NCBI GenBank assembly: GCA_011037195.1
Contig: JAAEAF010002813.1
Location: 52,741-116,740, forward strand
Direction: 5' to 3'
From: Triatoma infestans
Lineage: Eukaryota; Arthropoda; Insecta; Hemiptera; Reduviidae
Length of the DNA stretch: 64,000 nt
Shown here: positions 36,970 to 49,675 of the stretch, piece by piece
Layout of the letters: the number at the start of each line of letters is the position of its first letter
How positions within the stretch are numbered: position 1 is the stretch's first letter
Notes under the pieces: model-generated
Told to the model about the DNA's origin: nothing
The model's database searches: none
The model's input: the letters and a program-made list of their open reading frames with translations, nothing else
Translations under genes and position numbers: made by a program

Positions 36970-37680
36970 AACTGATGTGAAACACATACATACGACTTTC
37001 TCTTTTTTGCAATTTGCACATTAATTTTCTTTAAATTTATAATTCTTACTAAATGTTTAGTTGTGTTCACTGGAAAATTTATAACAACTTTTTTTTTGAG
37101 GAAAACCCAACTCCACCCCACACCCTAAACACCCTTAAATGAACATTCCCGGAAATTCAAACAGAAGTGGTAATGAAATCCGTTGGTGTTTTTAAATGGA
37201 GAAAATCTCAGATAACTGAAACAATTAATCAGTTTAAAGACGCACTTCCGGCCAGCCGATTTTCTTCAAACTAGGAATTTTGGCAACATATTTAATATTA
37301 ATTAATATTATTTAGATGCAGAAATCGTATAAGAATTTAAAATAACACTTTAGAAGAACCATGGACACCTCCCCACACAAACTTCCTTTAAATGAATTTT
37401 CCGGGAAAAATGTTTTTCAAATACAACTTATATCCTCTTGATATAGCTGTTATATCAAGTTTAAAGAAAATCGTTGGATCGTGTTCCGGATCGGAAAATC
37501 GCAAAAAAACTGAAAAATCTATTCAAGTAAAGACGTATTATTTCCGGTTGAGGATTTCGAGAGATAACTTCGCGTCAAAACCTGATGATGAATCCAAACA
37601 CACATAGAAAGAGAGAGACTGGGCAAGCGAGAGAGAGAGTGAGAGACCATTTTCTAAAAACCACTTTTCCTCATGAGAAA
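36970..37680 (-). repeat. 1 kb dispersed repeat, minus-strand copy
   Basis: The copy starts at CTGATGTGAAACACATACAT (about 36973) and shows the ACTTCCGG and TTAGATG...TTAATATT blocks inverted. It ends in the AG-rich 37603-37645 stretch. Confidence 0.55.
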
Positions 37681-39815
37681 CACAAGGAAATATTAATTAT
37701 CAATATTATTCAGTATTAAATAGGAAATTCACTGCTAAGAAATAAATACACAATTGCGAAATGTTAAAAAAAAAAAAAAAAAATTGAAATAATTTTATGT
37801 TTATTCTCAATTTTCCTAATCGTTATTCATTAATTATTTGAATTTCAAGGTTATAAAAAATACATTATCTCATCAAACATTCGTTGTAAACATTGCTAAA
37901 TTGATTTAAATAAATAGAAGAGTTTTGTTTTTAATTTTCTAAAAATATATATATATATATTTTTATAAATAACCAGTTTTAAAATTAAAATGAGATTCAG
38001 GACTTATAACTGTACTGTTTATTTTATAACAGTATATTATCAAAAGTGGTTTTTAATTGTTATTATTTCCTACTTTTAAAGGTTAAAAAATAAATATATA
38101 AAACTTTACAATTATTTTTTCCAATTAATTTAGAAAAATTCACACAATTTTCTCATATAGTTTAATATTATAATTGTGTTCATGATAAGAAAATGAATTT
38201 TGTTCGAGACACATTCTCGAATGAGTTTTTAATGGAAATATGTTTTGTACTTCCCTCAGTGTAAAAAAAAGAAGTATGTAGCGAATGATTTGTTATGTAT
38301 GGGTGAGCAGGAAGCTCAAACTTATTATTTTGTTTAGGTGGTTGCTATCAGCGTATCTGATACGAAGGTTTTGGGCAAAATCCATGAACCGGAAGTGCGA
38401 TATTATTGATAGTTTTTTTTTCTTCCGTTTTTTTTTACGATTTAATAAACATAGTAAACAGCTTTTAACAATCAATTATAACAACAATTTCAAACAATTA
38501 CAAAACAAAATTGATATTGTTAATCTCAAAAAAAAAAAAAAAAAATTAAAAAAAACAACACTAAGATTTAACATTTAAAAATAAAACCTCAAAATAGGAT
38601 CCCAAATTTCTTGAAAGAATAGTGTGTCATAAAATAGTACACAAATTTCTTTTCTTTTTATCCAAATAGTTTTTTTTTTTTCTAAGTAATGTAATTTTGA
38701 AATAAAAGAAAACTGTAAATTACACATGGAAAAACCAACAAACATCTTGCATGGCGTTAAAAAATCCCAAGTTTAAATATTATTTAAATACTATTTTTTT
38801 TTTTTCAGAGTAAATGATTAATTAAAAAAAAACGACTTTAGATCGACATTAAAGCCTGGCAAAAATTGATTTAAAGACGGAGCATTTTTTTTTATTTAAC
38901 TATTTAGAAAACATAATGTACACGATTGTGATGTCTGTAAATACACTTGCATGTCTAGGTGGTATGAAATGATACCGGGCAACCGGTTATTCCAAGACTG
39001 AAGGAGGGTCATTAAAAAAGGAAGTTAGAATAACGTCATTGTATTGACCTTGACTCTATATAAATTTCTGATAGTCTTTTTTTTCTCTTTTTATTTTTTA
39101 TTTAATTAATAACTTTCTTTTCGCTAAAGAAAGATCTTATGCTATATTTTCTCCAGTAATATAATATTCACCTTTGGTAATGCAAACGTTTTATAAAATA
39201 TTCTTTACATTGCTGAAGTGTTCTTCGGCAATGAGTAATGAAATGTCCTTCACCTTCAATTGAACTCGTAAATTCATATAAATATTATGTTTATTTGAGA
39301 AGGGGAAATTAATTTATTCTTTCCTTCATTCTTTTCCTTTTTTTTTCTTGTTTTGTTTTGTTTTGTTTTTATCCTTCATTAGTAACAAAACTATTGATTG
39401 GTTCCGGTATTAAATTTAGTTTTATAATTTTGTCTAAAATTCACCAATTGAACTTTTATATTAAACCAAATATCTTTACATTCTTTTGTTGATTTAAGTG
39501 GATTCCAGATATTGTGAGTTGGATTTTGAAAACTGGACTTTTGCTAGACATGTCTGGATAAAGTTGTCCCCACAAACTTTTCTACACACATAATTAAAAC
39601 AGTGGGATTCCTGGCATTAGTAAACAAAATAATGCCAAAAATCTTTGGCAACATGAACTCATGTATGAATGCGTACAATTAGTCCAACATTGGCTCCGTC
39701 TTTACGCCAAAGAAGTAATTATTCTCTACAATTGTGCAACAATTGTTTGACTTTTTATGATAAAGAAAGAAATATTAATTTTTCTTAATCTTAGTAAACA
39801 GGAAATATTGCAGAT
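37681..39815. other. Intergenic AT-rich DNA
   Basis: Very AT-rich with many A- and T-runs (for example 37766-37782, 38529-38545). A short 1 kb repeat piece lies at about 38200-38400. No coding potential was recognised; the lysine- and phenylalanine-rich open frames here are products of base composition. Confidence 0.35.
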
Positions 39816-39819
39816 CGTG

Positions 39820-41380
39820 GTGAATTTTCGATATCGAGTTTTCATCGGAAATACATGTTTTGAAGTCGCTTAAGTATGAAAAAAATCTTTATAGTGAATG
39901 GTTGTTATAAATATATTATAGATTGTGTATCTCAAAAGGTCTTGAAACAAAAAAAAAATCACAGGATGCTGAAACTTGATATTCTGTTTTTTCACTGACA
40001 TCAGTCTGAAATCGAATAAAAATTGATTTTTGAGTGATTCTAGAGGAATAGGAACGTTAAGCTTTCCACTTACTGCAACCACTTTACTGCAATATACGAG
40101 TATGTTTTTTATCATCTGTAGTATTTGGAAGCATTTATACAATTCCAAAGTTAAAGAAAATCAATTTATTGGTACGTATATTATGTATGAATGCGTAACG
40201 ATAAGTGTACATTAGAATAAATGTACATATTAGTTTTATTTAGGCTAAGATCTGTGAAGGGTGCGAGGACTATCAAGTACTCTACATAAAGTAGTTATAG
40301 AAACAATATACGTTCGATTTAATCTACGTATGGCCAATTGCGTCAGGTTTACTCGTGTGGTAACTAGTAGTTTAACCCAATCAGTATAGTGGCCATCAGA
40401 GGTAAGGTACAAGGTGCGAAGGACCTTAGATGTCTCAAAAACATGTAAAACACAGAAAATAAATACATCTCTAATCCAGACATGTGATTTTACAGAATTA
40501 ATTCTTCGATTTCATGGAATTTTCTAGAAAATAACTGCAATGATTTAATCCTGACATTCTGACAGCTTAGATAATAAACACCTATCACTTTTATTTGAAA
40601 CATTTTTCCTTAATAATTGCTTTTGCAGTTACTTTCTATGGAATGATAAATTTGAGATTGTGGAATGTTTTGGTGCTACCTTTTGGATTACAGTGTTAAT
40701 ACATACAATTTCTATTTTTCGTTCAACTGAAACAATACTCAGCTTTTCCACTTTTACTTGTCCATACTTTCAATTAAATTTAATTACTAATTATTTAATT
40801 CCGTTTAGAGCACAATTGTGCTTGGTTCCACCGATCTCTGAATCAAAAAACCCCAAGAAACTCAAACTTAATATTGCATTTAGATAATCATCACTGCCAC
40901 TAACACTAAGTTTCAGTCAAATTCCATCAAACGGAAATGCGACTTTACTGGATGATTTTTCATTAAAAGTTCGCCAACTTACTACCAACATAAATGCATC
41001 ATCACTTTTTATCTGAGACATTTTTCCAAGAAAATTGAATTTTGAACATTATCTGGTGGAGCTGCACTATTACGCCTTCCTCTAAAGTTCTACATCAATG
41101 TAATGTACAGTTCTACCATTTATATAAAATTGAGAGCAATGCTATAATTAGTGGTTTGAAGAAAACAGTTTTTAGGAGAATTTTGTCGAAAACGTCTCGT
41201 AACTTTATCCTTTAAATCGGAATGTTAACTACAAAGTTATAAAGCTTTCATTTATATGTAAAAATTGATTTTAGAAGAGTTATGGTGGATTTGTGAGTTA
41301 AGCTTAAATTTAAACTACCATTTACTAAGGAACAGCTGAGCTCCCTATGTAATTTCTGTAAATAGGCCGTAAGATTAGAA
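39820..41380 (+). repeat. 1 kb dispersed repeat, two or three partial copies
   Basis: Recognised by TTTTCGATATCGAGTTTTCA at about 39824, and by AACATTTTTCC, CCTCTAAAGTTCTA and ATATAAAATTGAGAGC blocks at 40590-41150. Confidence 0.5.
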
Positions 41381-41834
41381 GGGGAATGATAGTTTAAATC
41401 TATTTGCATTTGCAGGTTTTTTCATTTTTTTAAGCACAATGTTTACGTTTATTATTTTTTTCTGAAAAAAAAAAGAAGAAATTAAATTATTATTTTCAAA
41501 TTATTTAATATTACTAAAAGGGATTAAAATATTATGTTTGTTATATTATTGTTTATAGTAGCAATTATTTCATTTTTCCCTTGCACTAATATTGTTTCTT
41601 GTAATTTTTGTAATCTTATTCAATTTTATTGTTAGTTCACTGAGTTTTGTGTCTTTCTTATCATCTATTTACAGAATTACTCTTTAAGTTCTGTACATTA
41701 CTTATTATAACTTTCATTCATTAATTATTCTACGAATCTGAAAACAAAAATTAGTTGGCTTCTCGACCAGTTGATGGTAAAAAAAAACAAAACCAAAAAA
41801 AATAAATTTTGTTATTGTTTTTTAATAATTGACA

Positions 41835-41875
41835 GTTCGCCGTTTCGACAAACTTTGTTTGTCTTCTTCAGGAAC
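41835..41875 (-). ncRNA. Hammerhead motif, family A copy 2 (cleavage triplet lost)
   Basis: Minus strand: GTTC, CTGAAGA, A, GACAAAC-AAA-GTTTGTC, GAAAC, GGC, GAAC. It is identical in layout to the facing copy, but the triplet is GGC instead of GTC, so self-cleavage is not expected. Confidence 0.6.
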
Positions 41876-42218
41876 AATATAAAACAAAATTAAAGAAAAA
41901 ACAAAATTATAACATGAAACACAAACAAAAAACCAAATACATAGGTGAGATTACAGTAGTAATGCTAAGTCTGCTAATGCTAATGTACTAATATTAACAT
42001 TACTACTAATCAGTAGTAATGCTAATGTACTACTGTAATCTCACCTATGTATTTGGTTTTTTGTTTGTGTTTCATGTTATAATTTTGTTTTTTCTTTAAT
42101 TTTGTTTTATATTGTTCGTAGTAATGCTAATGTACTACTGTAATCTCACCTATGTATTTGGTTTTTTGTTTGTGTTTCATGTTATAATTTTGTTTTTTCT
42201 TTAATTTTGTTTTATATT

Positions 42219-42259
42219 GTTCCTGAAGAAGACAAACAAAGTTTGTCGAAACGTCGAAC
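42219..42259 (+). ncRNA. Hammerhead ribozyme motif, family A copy 3
   Basis: GTTC (stem I), CTGAAGA, extra A, GACAAAC-AAA-GTTTGTC (stem II), GAAAC-GTC with ACGU as palindromic stem III, then GAAC (stem I). Complete core. Confidence 0.72.
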
Positions 42260-42300
42260 TGTCAATTATTAAAAAACAATTACAAAATTTTTTACACAAA

Positions 42301-43514
42301 AACGCAATAACTTGAATTGTAATTGATGTACAGAAACTAACTTTAGTTTATCTAATGCTCCATCTCATAAAGTTTTTTTCCTTGTTTAGTCCACTTCAAT
42401 ATGCGCACCTCTTGTGGCACGTACGATATGTAATCGGTATTCAACTTCCATCCACAGTCGCCGTAACATGTGTTCATCAACAGTGGCAATGGCATCGGTG
42501 ATTCTGTTCTTCAGATCGTTGATATCATTGACAGGAGTACGATAAACTTTGTCTTTAACGTAACCCCAGAGAAAAAAGTCTAAGGGTGTCATGTCAGGGG
42601 ACCTAGGAGGCCAGGAAATGGGGCCACCTCTTCCAATCCAACGTTGCGGAAAGGTGACGTCCAGGACCTCTCTCACGTTAAGAGCCCAATGTGGTGGTGC
42701 ACCATCTTGCTGAAAAAAGACTGTTGGTTGTCGATCAGCTAATTGAGGTATCAGATACATCTGCAGCATATCAAGGTAATTGGTACCATTAACTGTGTTT
42801 TCTGCAATAAAGAATGGTCCAATAATGCGATCAATCATGACACAACACCACACATTAACTTTGGGGCTATCACGCACCACTTCTCTCAAAGCATGTGGGT
42901 TTACTGACCCCCAGATGCGGACATTGTGTGTATTGACTCTTCCACACACATGAAAAGTCGATTCATCGGAGAAAGCCACATTATTAAGAAAATTGTTATC
43001 CTCTTCCACACGTGTCAGAATTTCCACAGCAAATTGCATGCGCTTCGGTCTATCATTTGGCTCAAGTGCCTGCAGTAATTGCAGACGATATGGGTACAAC
43101 TGAAGACGTTTCCGGAGTACCCTGTGCACTGTTGTGCGAGGGATTTGCAGTTCCTGTGAGGCCCTTCGAATCGACTTCTGTGGCGAACGCTGGAAAGCTA
43201 CACGTATGCGTTCGAGGTCTGCATCACTCGTTCCGGGCCGGCCAGTATGAGGCTTTACATCAACACAGCCTGTCTCCATGAAGTTGTTGTACCACTTTCT
43301 TATTGATGGTCGAGAGGGTGGATTCTTGTTAAATCGTGTCCTGAAGTTTCTCTGTGTCTGAATGTCAGATCTGGTTTCAATAAACCACTTCACACATTGT
43401 GCCTTTTCTTGTGGGGACGCCATTATTCTTATACTTGTTTCCTGTTATCTGAAACACGAGGGAAAAAAAACTTTATGAGATGGAGCATTAGATAAACTAA
43501 AGTTATTTTCTGTA
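42301..43514 (-). mobile_element. Mariner-like (DD41D) DNA transposon, truncated ends
   Basis: The transposase gene 43423-42386 is flanked by inverted repeats. One is CTTTATGAGATGGAGCATTA at about 43468-43487, and its complement is at about 42354-42373. The 3' side extends to about 42301 in sequence that matches the end of a second copy (43780-43858), but both outermost ends of this copy are missing. The left break abuts the hammerhead repeat. The right break (about 43514) runs straight into a second, inverted copy. Confidence 0.8.
42386..43423 (-). CDS. Mariner-like DD41D transposase, intact 345-residue ORF
   Basis: A single uninterrupted frame codes for a cut-and-paste transposase. The N-terminal helix-turn-helix region has KWYNNFMETGCVDVKPHTGR and ASQELQIPRTTVHRVLRKRL. 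The catalytic domain has VAFSDESTFHVCG (first Asp), VFFQQDGAPPHW (second Asp) and SPDMTPLDFFLWGYVKDKVY (third Asp). Between the second Asp and the Asp of PLD there are 41 residues, which fits the DD41D group of Tc1/mariner elements. Length is normal for the family, and the unbroken frame suggests recent activity. Mobility in place is unlikely because the terminal repeats are truncated. It lies between the first and second WSC gene and is not part of either. Confidence 0.88.
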   Translation of the reverse strand: MASPQEKAQCVKWFIETRSDIQTQRNFRTRFNKNPPSRPSIRKWYNNFMETGCVDVKPHTGRPGTSDADLERIRVAFQRSPQKSIRRASQELQIPRTTVHRVLRKRLQLYPYRLQLLQALEPNDRPKRMQFAVEILTRVEEDNNFLNNVAFSDESTFHVCGRVNTHNVRIWGSVNPHALREVVRDSPKVNVWCCVMIDRIIGPFFIAENTVNGTNYLDMLQMYLIPQLADRQPTVFFQQDGAPPHWALNVREVLDVTFPQRWIGRGGPISWPPRSPDMTPLDFFLWGYVKDKVYRTPVNDINDLKNRITDAIATVDEHMLRRLWMEVEYRLHIVRATRGAHIEVD

Positions 43515-43880
43515 AGAGGTGGCCCCATTTCCTGGCCTCCTAGGTCCCCTGACAAGACACCCTTAGACTTTTTTCTCTGGGGTTACGTTAAAGACAAAGT
43601 CTATCGTACTCCTGTCAATGATATCAACGATCTGAAGAACAGAATCACCGATGCCATTGCCACTGTTGATGAACACATGTTACGGCGAGTGTGGATGGAA
43701 GTTGAATACCGATTAGATATCGTACGTGCCACAAGAGGTGCGCATGTTGAAGTGGACTAAACAAGGAAAAAAACTTTATGAGATGGAGCATTAGATAAGC
43801 TAAAGTTAGTTTCTGTACATCAATTACAATTCAAGTTATTGCGTTGTGAAGTTGTAAAGTACTTTTGGGACACCCTATAG
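43515..43880 (+). mobile_element. Second, partial mariner-like copy, opposite orientation
   Basis: The plus strand codes for the last ~82 residues of the same transposase (RGGPISWPPRSPDKTPLDFF to HVEVD, 43516-43760), followed by the inner repeat and the full outer end GACACCCTATAG. It is the only complete 3' end of this family in the window. The PDM of the first copy is PDK here. Confidence 0.8.
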
Positions 43881-44698
43881 TTTAAAGAAACTTGATAAAT
43901 TATAACTATGTAGACTACAGTACGAGAAAGTCATGTGTGTTTCACACCAGATTTTTTAATTATATTTATTATATCTAAAGACTGATTAAAGTTAATTATT
44001 CACCTTTCAGCCTTGGACGGTATTTAAAGTAATAAAACAAAGATTTCCTCCATGATTCTGTAATTCTATCTTTTACTTTCTTTCTATTTATTTAGAAACT
44101 TTTTTTTTAGGCAATAAATTGAAATTTGTAGAATGTACAAGAATTCTCCAGTCGTTGCCACAATTTTTTGTAAAATCACCTGTACATGGATTTTCACACT
44201 CATTTTCAGCCACTTTTAGATCATTATGTGGTCTTGTATTGTCACAATAACATTCATCTCTAAAAAGTTAATTTGAACAGTTTAAACATCTAGGTAAAAG
44301 GTAAAGTAAAGCAAACAATACATTAATTTAAAAACAAAACATAAATTATCCAGATTCAACTCCTGCATATTTATAACCAAGCTGTAAACAAATATTAAAA
44401 CATAAGTTTGGCGTGCACGTTTCTCTAAATATCAACTGTATGGCCGGAAGAATACGTTTTTCTTCATCAATGAAACTGCCTATGAGTTTGCCATCTTCTG
44501 AATAATCTGTGGGAAAAATATAATTTCATAATCACTTGTGCAATTTGTTGGACGTTTATAGAGGGTGTGGTTATAAAACAAAATCCACATATGGTTAGAA
44601 TATAAAGTATAATGTAAATATGACTGAGTATTTGATTTGGTGAAATAGAGTTTGCCTGGGGATACTGCTGTGTCCAAGTTGTTGCATCGATACAATAT

Positions 44699-45078
44699 TG
44701 TAACGTTTTTCCCTCTAAACTAGCTACTGCAACTAGTTTTAAGTGGGTTCGTTTAGATAAAATACTCTAAACTTCAATAAGACAAACACCAATTTATTGT
44801 TTTTCACAATAAATTATAAATATAACACTTAATAATAATTAATTCACAGTTTAAACCACAAAAGTTCACTTTTTCTACACTTTTCAAAAACGTACACTTA
44901 GTTTCTAACAAGAAAACTTTCTGAACTCTCTGTGGTCCCCCACTAGCTGCACCGGCGGACAAGTGTCTAGAATGTTCTCAATTCTTCCAGAGAGAACTAG
45001 ATCGCTTCCAAACGGCTACTAAGAGAACTTGAGGTACATGCTTTATCTTCTAGATGGCATCACTGGCTGCCATCTACA
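44699..45078 (-). mobile_element. Solo LTR, copy 2
   Basis: An inverted relative of 23369-23764, flanked by ATAT (44695-44698 and 45079-45082). It has TG and CA ends (minus strand TGTAGATGGC to AACGTTACA). It is absent from the paralogous position near 59.6 kb, so it inserted after the duplication. Confidence 0.8.
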
Positions 45079-45108
45079 ATATATTGAAATCTTCTACACT
45101 TGTAGAGT

Positions 45109-45233
45109 ACACAGGAATTCAGCCTCCGCAACAATTTTTCCCTCGGTCACATAGACATGGCACTGTACAGTGATTTTCAACCATTTCTAGGTTATTATCT
45201 AGTCTTTTATTGTTACAATGACATTGTGTTCTA
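45109..45233 (-). pseudogene. Extra, dead WSC second-half exon
   Basis: The minus strand reads TQCHCNNKRLDNNLEMVENH to KNCCGG, then a stop in place of W, then PVYSTS. It is a copy of the WSC4 second-half exon placed before WSC4. A matching relic is present at 59650-59770, so it dates from before the split of clusters 2 and 3. Confidence 0.65.
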
Positions 45234-45659
45234 AAAATTTAACACTTTGAATTGTTTAAACGACTAGGTAAATGGTAAACTTCTGTAGCCCTCATGAGTG
45301 TTTGGGATATGATTGTGCATGTTATTTTGCCGGGAAGCCAGCTTCCTTAAAGAGGTGGCTATTCCTACAGGAATTTAAATATTAAGAAAATTAAATAAAA
45401 AGAAATATTACCAGAAATTTGAGTGTGGTAAACGCCACTTTTCCAAAGGCCACCACAATTTAATCTTTTGTTGTTAGCACACTTAATGTCACATTCAAAA
45501 TCTAATACTTTATTGACTTCTTGATTAATGTAGTTACCACAGGAACATTGAATTCTGAAACAAGAATATAATATGATTAATCATTCATCTAGCGTACCAT
45601 TACTGCATTTCTCAACTTTCAATTTACAGTTAATTCAAACCTGAAATTTTAACAATACA

Positions 45660-45941
45660 TTTAGTGGTTTTTTACTATGGAAACGTTATCGTATTCCATG
45701 AAAATGGAAATGTATAAGCAACCCTGATACCTCAGCCTCTTAACAATTTTTTCACATATTGTAAGTGAGAGTCCTAGTAGTTGGAATATCAAGATAGAAG
45801 AAATCATTGGAATGTGTAAATAATTTTAAAGATTTTAACAATAGATGTTATACTCTTCAAGGGAAGTCGAGAGAATAAGCAAATTTAGCCATAGCGCACA
45901 TATTTCAAGATATTTAAGAAACACAAAATTTTAATCGAACT

Positions 45942-45988
<47 letters not shown>

Positions 45989-46540
45989 TTATTACTATTT
46001 TTTGGGTTCATTCATTCATTTGCAAATGTATATTACATAACACGCAAATATGAAACTAAATGCGTGGCATGAAATAGAGTGATGAAAATGCCAAGGTTTG
46101 TATGCAGAAGACCACTGGCATTTGAGAGCCGGAGTTGAACAGTGTTACAGATTTGTTTAACTTAACACTTTTTTTTCGTTCTTAACATACTCATTTGTCG
46201 ACCTTTAGTGGCAAGAAGGCAATAGCATTTCTTCAGGGAACTTAGCATCACTGCAATTATCCCAGTGCAAAAATATCAGTGACCTTGAATCTGACACTCC
46301 TAACATTCATACATACAGTCTGGAGAGGTAATTGATGTGTATAACTATTTGGGTTAAGTGTACCTACAAACAAGCATAGTACAGATACTCAAGGGAGTCA
46401 AATGTATCTTGTAGGTCTTGTAGAGCCTTTACTTCAGGAGACCTTTAAAACAATAATTGTTTCAGTTTCGAAAATTTAACATATTGCAATATTTTCTCTT
46501 ACAACAATCAGTGAAAAAATTATATACTTAGAGAATAGTG
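45660..46540. other. Intron with AAT microsatellite
   Basis: An (AAT)n tract spans 45944-45987. A stretch near 46280-46330 resembles the intron of the first gene near 22845-22880, showing shared ancestry. Nothing else recognised. Confidence 0.4.
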
Positions 46541-48245
46541 ATTTACCCATTATAAACTCCAGCATATCTATATCCGTTGCGATAGCAGAAGCCGACGTAC
46601 AGTTCTGGAGTTAAACGTTTTGTAAAGGTTTCATACGTGCCATTTAAAAGTCGATCTCCACCAATATCGAAATAACAGCCTAAATAATTGCCCTTCACGA
46701 AATTATCATGCTTCTCTGCAACATTAAACATGGAAAGATATAAAAAAGAACAAAGACAAACATGGCAGTTTAAAAAAAAAAAAAAACTAAACTTACCACT
46801 AGTTTCATAAACACTTAATGTATGCTTAGCTCCGCAAATTTGAATTTCATCTCACATTTTGAATCACAATCATCTTCATTAGTAGTCCATTTAAATGAAG
46901 GCCTCGAATTTGAAAAGAGAGCTATTTAAAATATGAATAGCTTCAATACAGAAGTGGCAATTGGGTATACGATTGTGGTTGAATTTTAAATCACCGTATA
47001 AAACGATCTCTAGCATTTAGTGAGAAGTATCTTATTTAAGAGTAATATTACGTAGATTGCTGAATCAAATTGAGCTTTGAAAAGTTTAGAAGTTTAGATG
47101 CCAAAGGGAGTAATGAATTCTCTTACTGACATTCACTCATTTTATCACTAACATTTTATATCAGCTGTTAGATAGGGATCTATAACTGCAGAGCTCTAGT
47201 TTATAAATGTCATAGTATTATAAAAAAAATACCTGTTTTCTAACCCTGCATAATCATATCCCTTTTTTTTTTTTTTGCAATACTCAATACATTTTGTAGG
47301 TGTCAATGAATTTCGAAATTCTTTCATTTCATCTGGCATTAATCTTTTTTTACGCGACCTATCTTTATAGCATCCCAAATAATTTGCTCTCTTACTGAAA
47401 ATTTATACTTATGAATCATTTGAAAAAATTAAAGTAAACATAAGACAAGTGAGTTTTTGTTTAATCACGTTAAGAAATATTGGGAAAAAAATTACTAAGT
47501 ACATACCACCGGTTGAATAAACCCTTATCCCAAGATTACTACCACATATTTCTTTACTATTTCCATCACATTCCTCATCACAGTATAATTCATTGGCGGC
47601 CGATTTAGGAGAAGGCCTCTCATAGGAACAATAACATTCGAACCTGAAATCAACATAAAATACAGTAATTTATATTTTTGAGTGTAAATTGAAATAACAG
47701 TGCAAGTAATTTACTATTACTATACAATTTTAATGTGGTTTTTACTTGCTCTAAGAAGCAATAAAAAAACATTCGTTTCATATTTTCAAGATTTAATTTT
47801 CATTGTAAATTCTAGTTATGAAAACTCTGGAATCAGAAAACTGGCTTTTAACAATTGACGTCTCTTTCTCACTCTCTCTGTGTGTACGATATACATATCA
47901 AGGCGAATACAAATCGAATAATTGCGGGAATTCGCTTCGATATCAATAAAGACTTTCCATCTACTGGGGGTAATCTCTTGATTCCCTGTAGATGGAAATG
48001 GCATAAGTTAACTCTCAAGTTATCTTCGTGCCTCTGCAGGCAGCGCACAGATATTCTAGCCTAACAGTGTGAACAGCACTAACATAGACATCCCCCTCAT
48101 CCACACAATACAATAGTTAAATGATGTGCGTCATTGTCGGGCCTTTTACTATCACCGAAACGGAAGTGTGAACTTTATGCGTATTCTGAAAATAAAGCTT
48201 TGAGATATTATTTTTTGCATAGTTCAAGGGATATTTTGCGGATGG

Positions 48246-49060
48246 CAACACATAATGTTGTCCACAAAAACTGTTATTAAATTGCGTCTGTTGCTGTCAA
48301 TACTGGTTGCTATTCATAATTTGTATCTATTTACAGAGTTTTAATGAAAATTTTGTTATAAATTGACTTTAATTCATGCGTAACCTATTTTCTTCTGAAA
48401 TAAACAATATCCTTCTATTTTTATTAAATAACTAATTATCTTCTATTATCAATAAATTAATTCATTTTATGATCTCATAATTTTCAAAATTAGTTCAAGG
48501 CTGTTCCATTTCATGCATTATACAACATATTTGATATGAAATACTTTTTTTGGTGATTATTGAATCAATAAAAACAAAATTAAAAATAAGATTTATTAGG
48601 CACACAATCTAGTTAGCTGTATTCATGCGTAAAACGTTAAGAGCCTTAAAGTTTTTGGAAATGCTATTTTCGAAAAATAATTATCAATAATAGGATAATA
48701 CGAGACTATAGTGTTTTCCTTTTTTAAGCGCATCAGCTGCGATGGCTATTAGCGTTAAAACTCTACATAATGAATGTCTCAAGCGTATGTAAATCATTCT
48801 GAGTATATTCTAATACCTTCTTTATTCCGGAGGTCTTTACCACTGGTGTACCCACCTATTTAAATTGCCTATCTTGTCATCTTTCTTCACTTCTGATCCA
48901 CAAGACAAGGGTTATATGTAATTGTAATAGTTAAGATAAATCACACCAGTTTTATTTTTTGTTTCTCTTACAAGCTGGAAAGATTGCATACCTGTAGATT
49001 TTCTAAATAGAGTTTTAACTGGAAATATAAGTACCGAACCCCTTTTATATAAAAAATAAT
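48246..49060. other. AT-rich intron, unassigned
   Basis: No ORF or known repeat, apart from GATTATTGAATCAATAAAAA at 48558, which recurs at 50140. Confidence 0.3.
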
Positions 49061-49069
49061 ATGGTCTTA

Positions 49070-49675
49070 CTCACACGACTTTCTCTTAATCCAAATTTAC
49101 AATTCCATTAACAAATTGTTTAAAAATTGCAACGTTTCGAATGTTTAGCTGGGTGGTCTTAAAAAAAAGACGGTAGAGGTTGCACTTATATAACCAAGAA
49201 TACATAAAAAATATTTTTTTTTTTTTTAAATATTTCGAATAAAATTGATACGTTTTCATCTGTGCGGTGAGCACAATCGTGTTTAAAGAAAATCGTAACT
49301 GTTTTTGATAAAATAACTCGTAAAACGTATTCCGTAAAATTGCACTTCTAGTTAACCGATTTTCTTGAAATTAGGAATTATATCAATGCTTCTAATGTGT
49401 ATAATTATTATATAGGGGATAAAGAAACCATATATTATCCTGAGGTGGTAGTTTACAGGAAAGCATATCGCTCTTTTTCTTCTCAGAACCTTCCAAAAAT
49501 CAGTTTTTCCAGGTATTTATGTGTGATAGTAAATGTAGTTTAAAGAAATCGTTGTAACTGTTTTCGAGAAAAATCAAAAAAACAAGTCACATTTCCGGAA
49601 AAATTCAATTTGGAAAATCTGGCACGATCCCAATATTTCTCTTACTAGTGTGAGAGAAAGTAAAAATAAAAATAG
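49070..49675 (-). repeat. 1 kb dispersed repeat, minus-strand copy
   Basis: The copy runs from CTCACACGACTTTCTCTTAA (about 49070) to CTCTTACTAGTGTGAGAGAAAGT (ending about 49671). Both ends are preserved although the body is shortened. Confidence 0.6.

Larger units (their letters stand above)
41812..42285. repeat. Hammerhead-bearing inverted repeat with tandem right half (family A)
   Basis: The left arm (about 41813-41980, minus orientation) is matched by two tandem right copies (about 42012-42117 and 42118-42285). The middle copy stops at GTTC exactly before where CTGAAGA should follow, then the unit restarts. Both outer ends carry a hammerhead motif. It adjoins the mariner-like element at 42301. 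Confidence 0.75.
43884..48245. repeat. Segmental duplication, copy 1 (with 58829-63525)
   Basis: Exons, introns and flanking repeat pieces match in order with 58829-63525. Intron stretches such as 46950-47215 and 62105-62395 are nearly identical. Differences include the solo LTR at 44699 (only here) and the hammerhead element at 60.2-60.8 kb (only in the partner). Confidence 0.75.

Noticed and set aside
38285..38578. A 97-codon Lys/Asn/Phe-rich frame
   Set aside because: Composition follows AT-rich DNA and A-runs. No start context, splice sites or family motif.
43012..43281. An 89-codon frame on the plus strand inside the transposase
   Set aside because: Antisense shadow of the mariner-like transposase gene.
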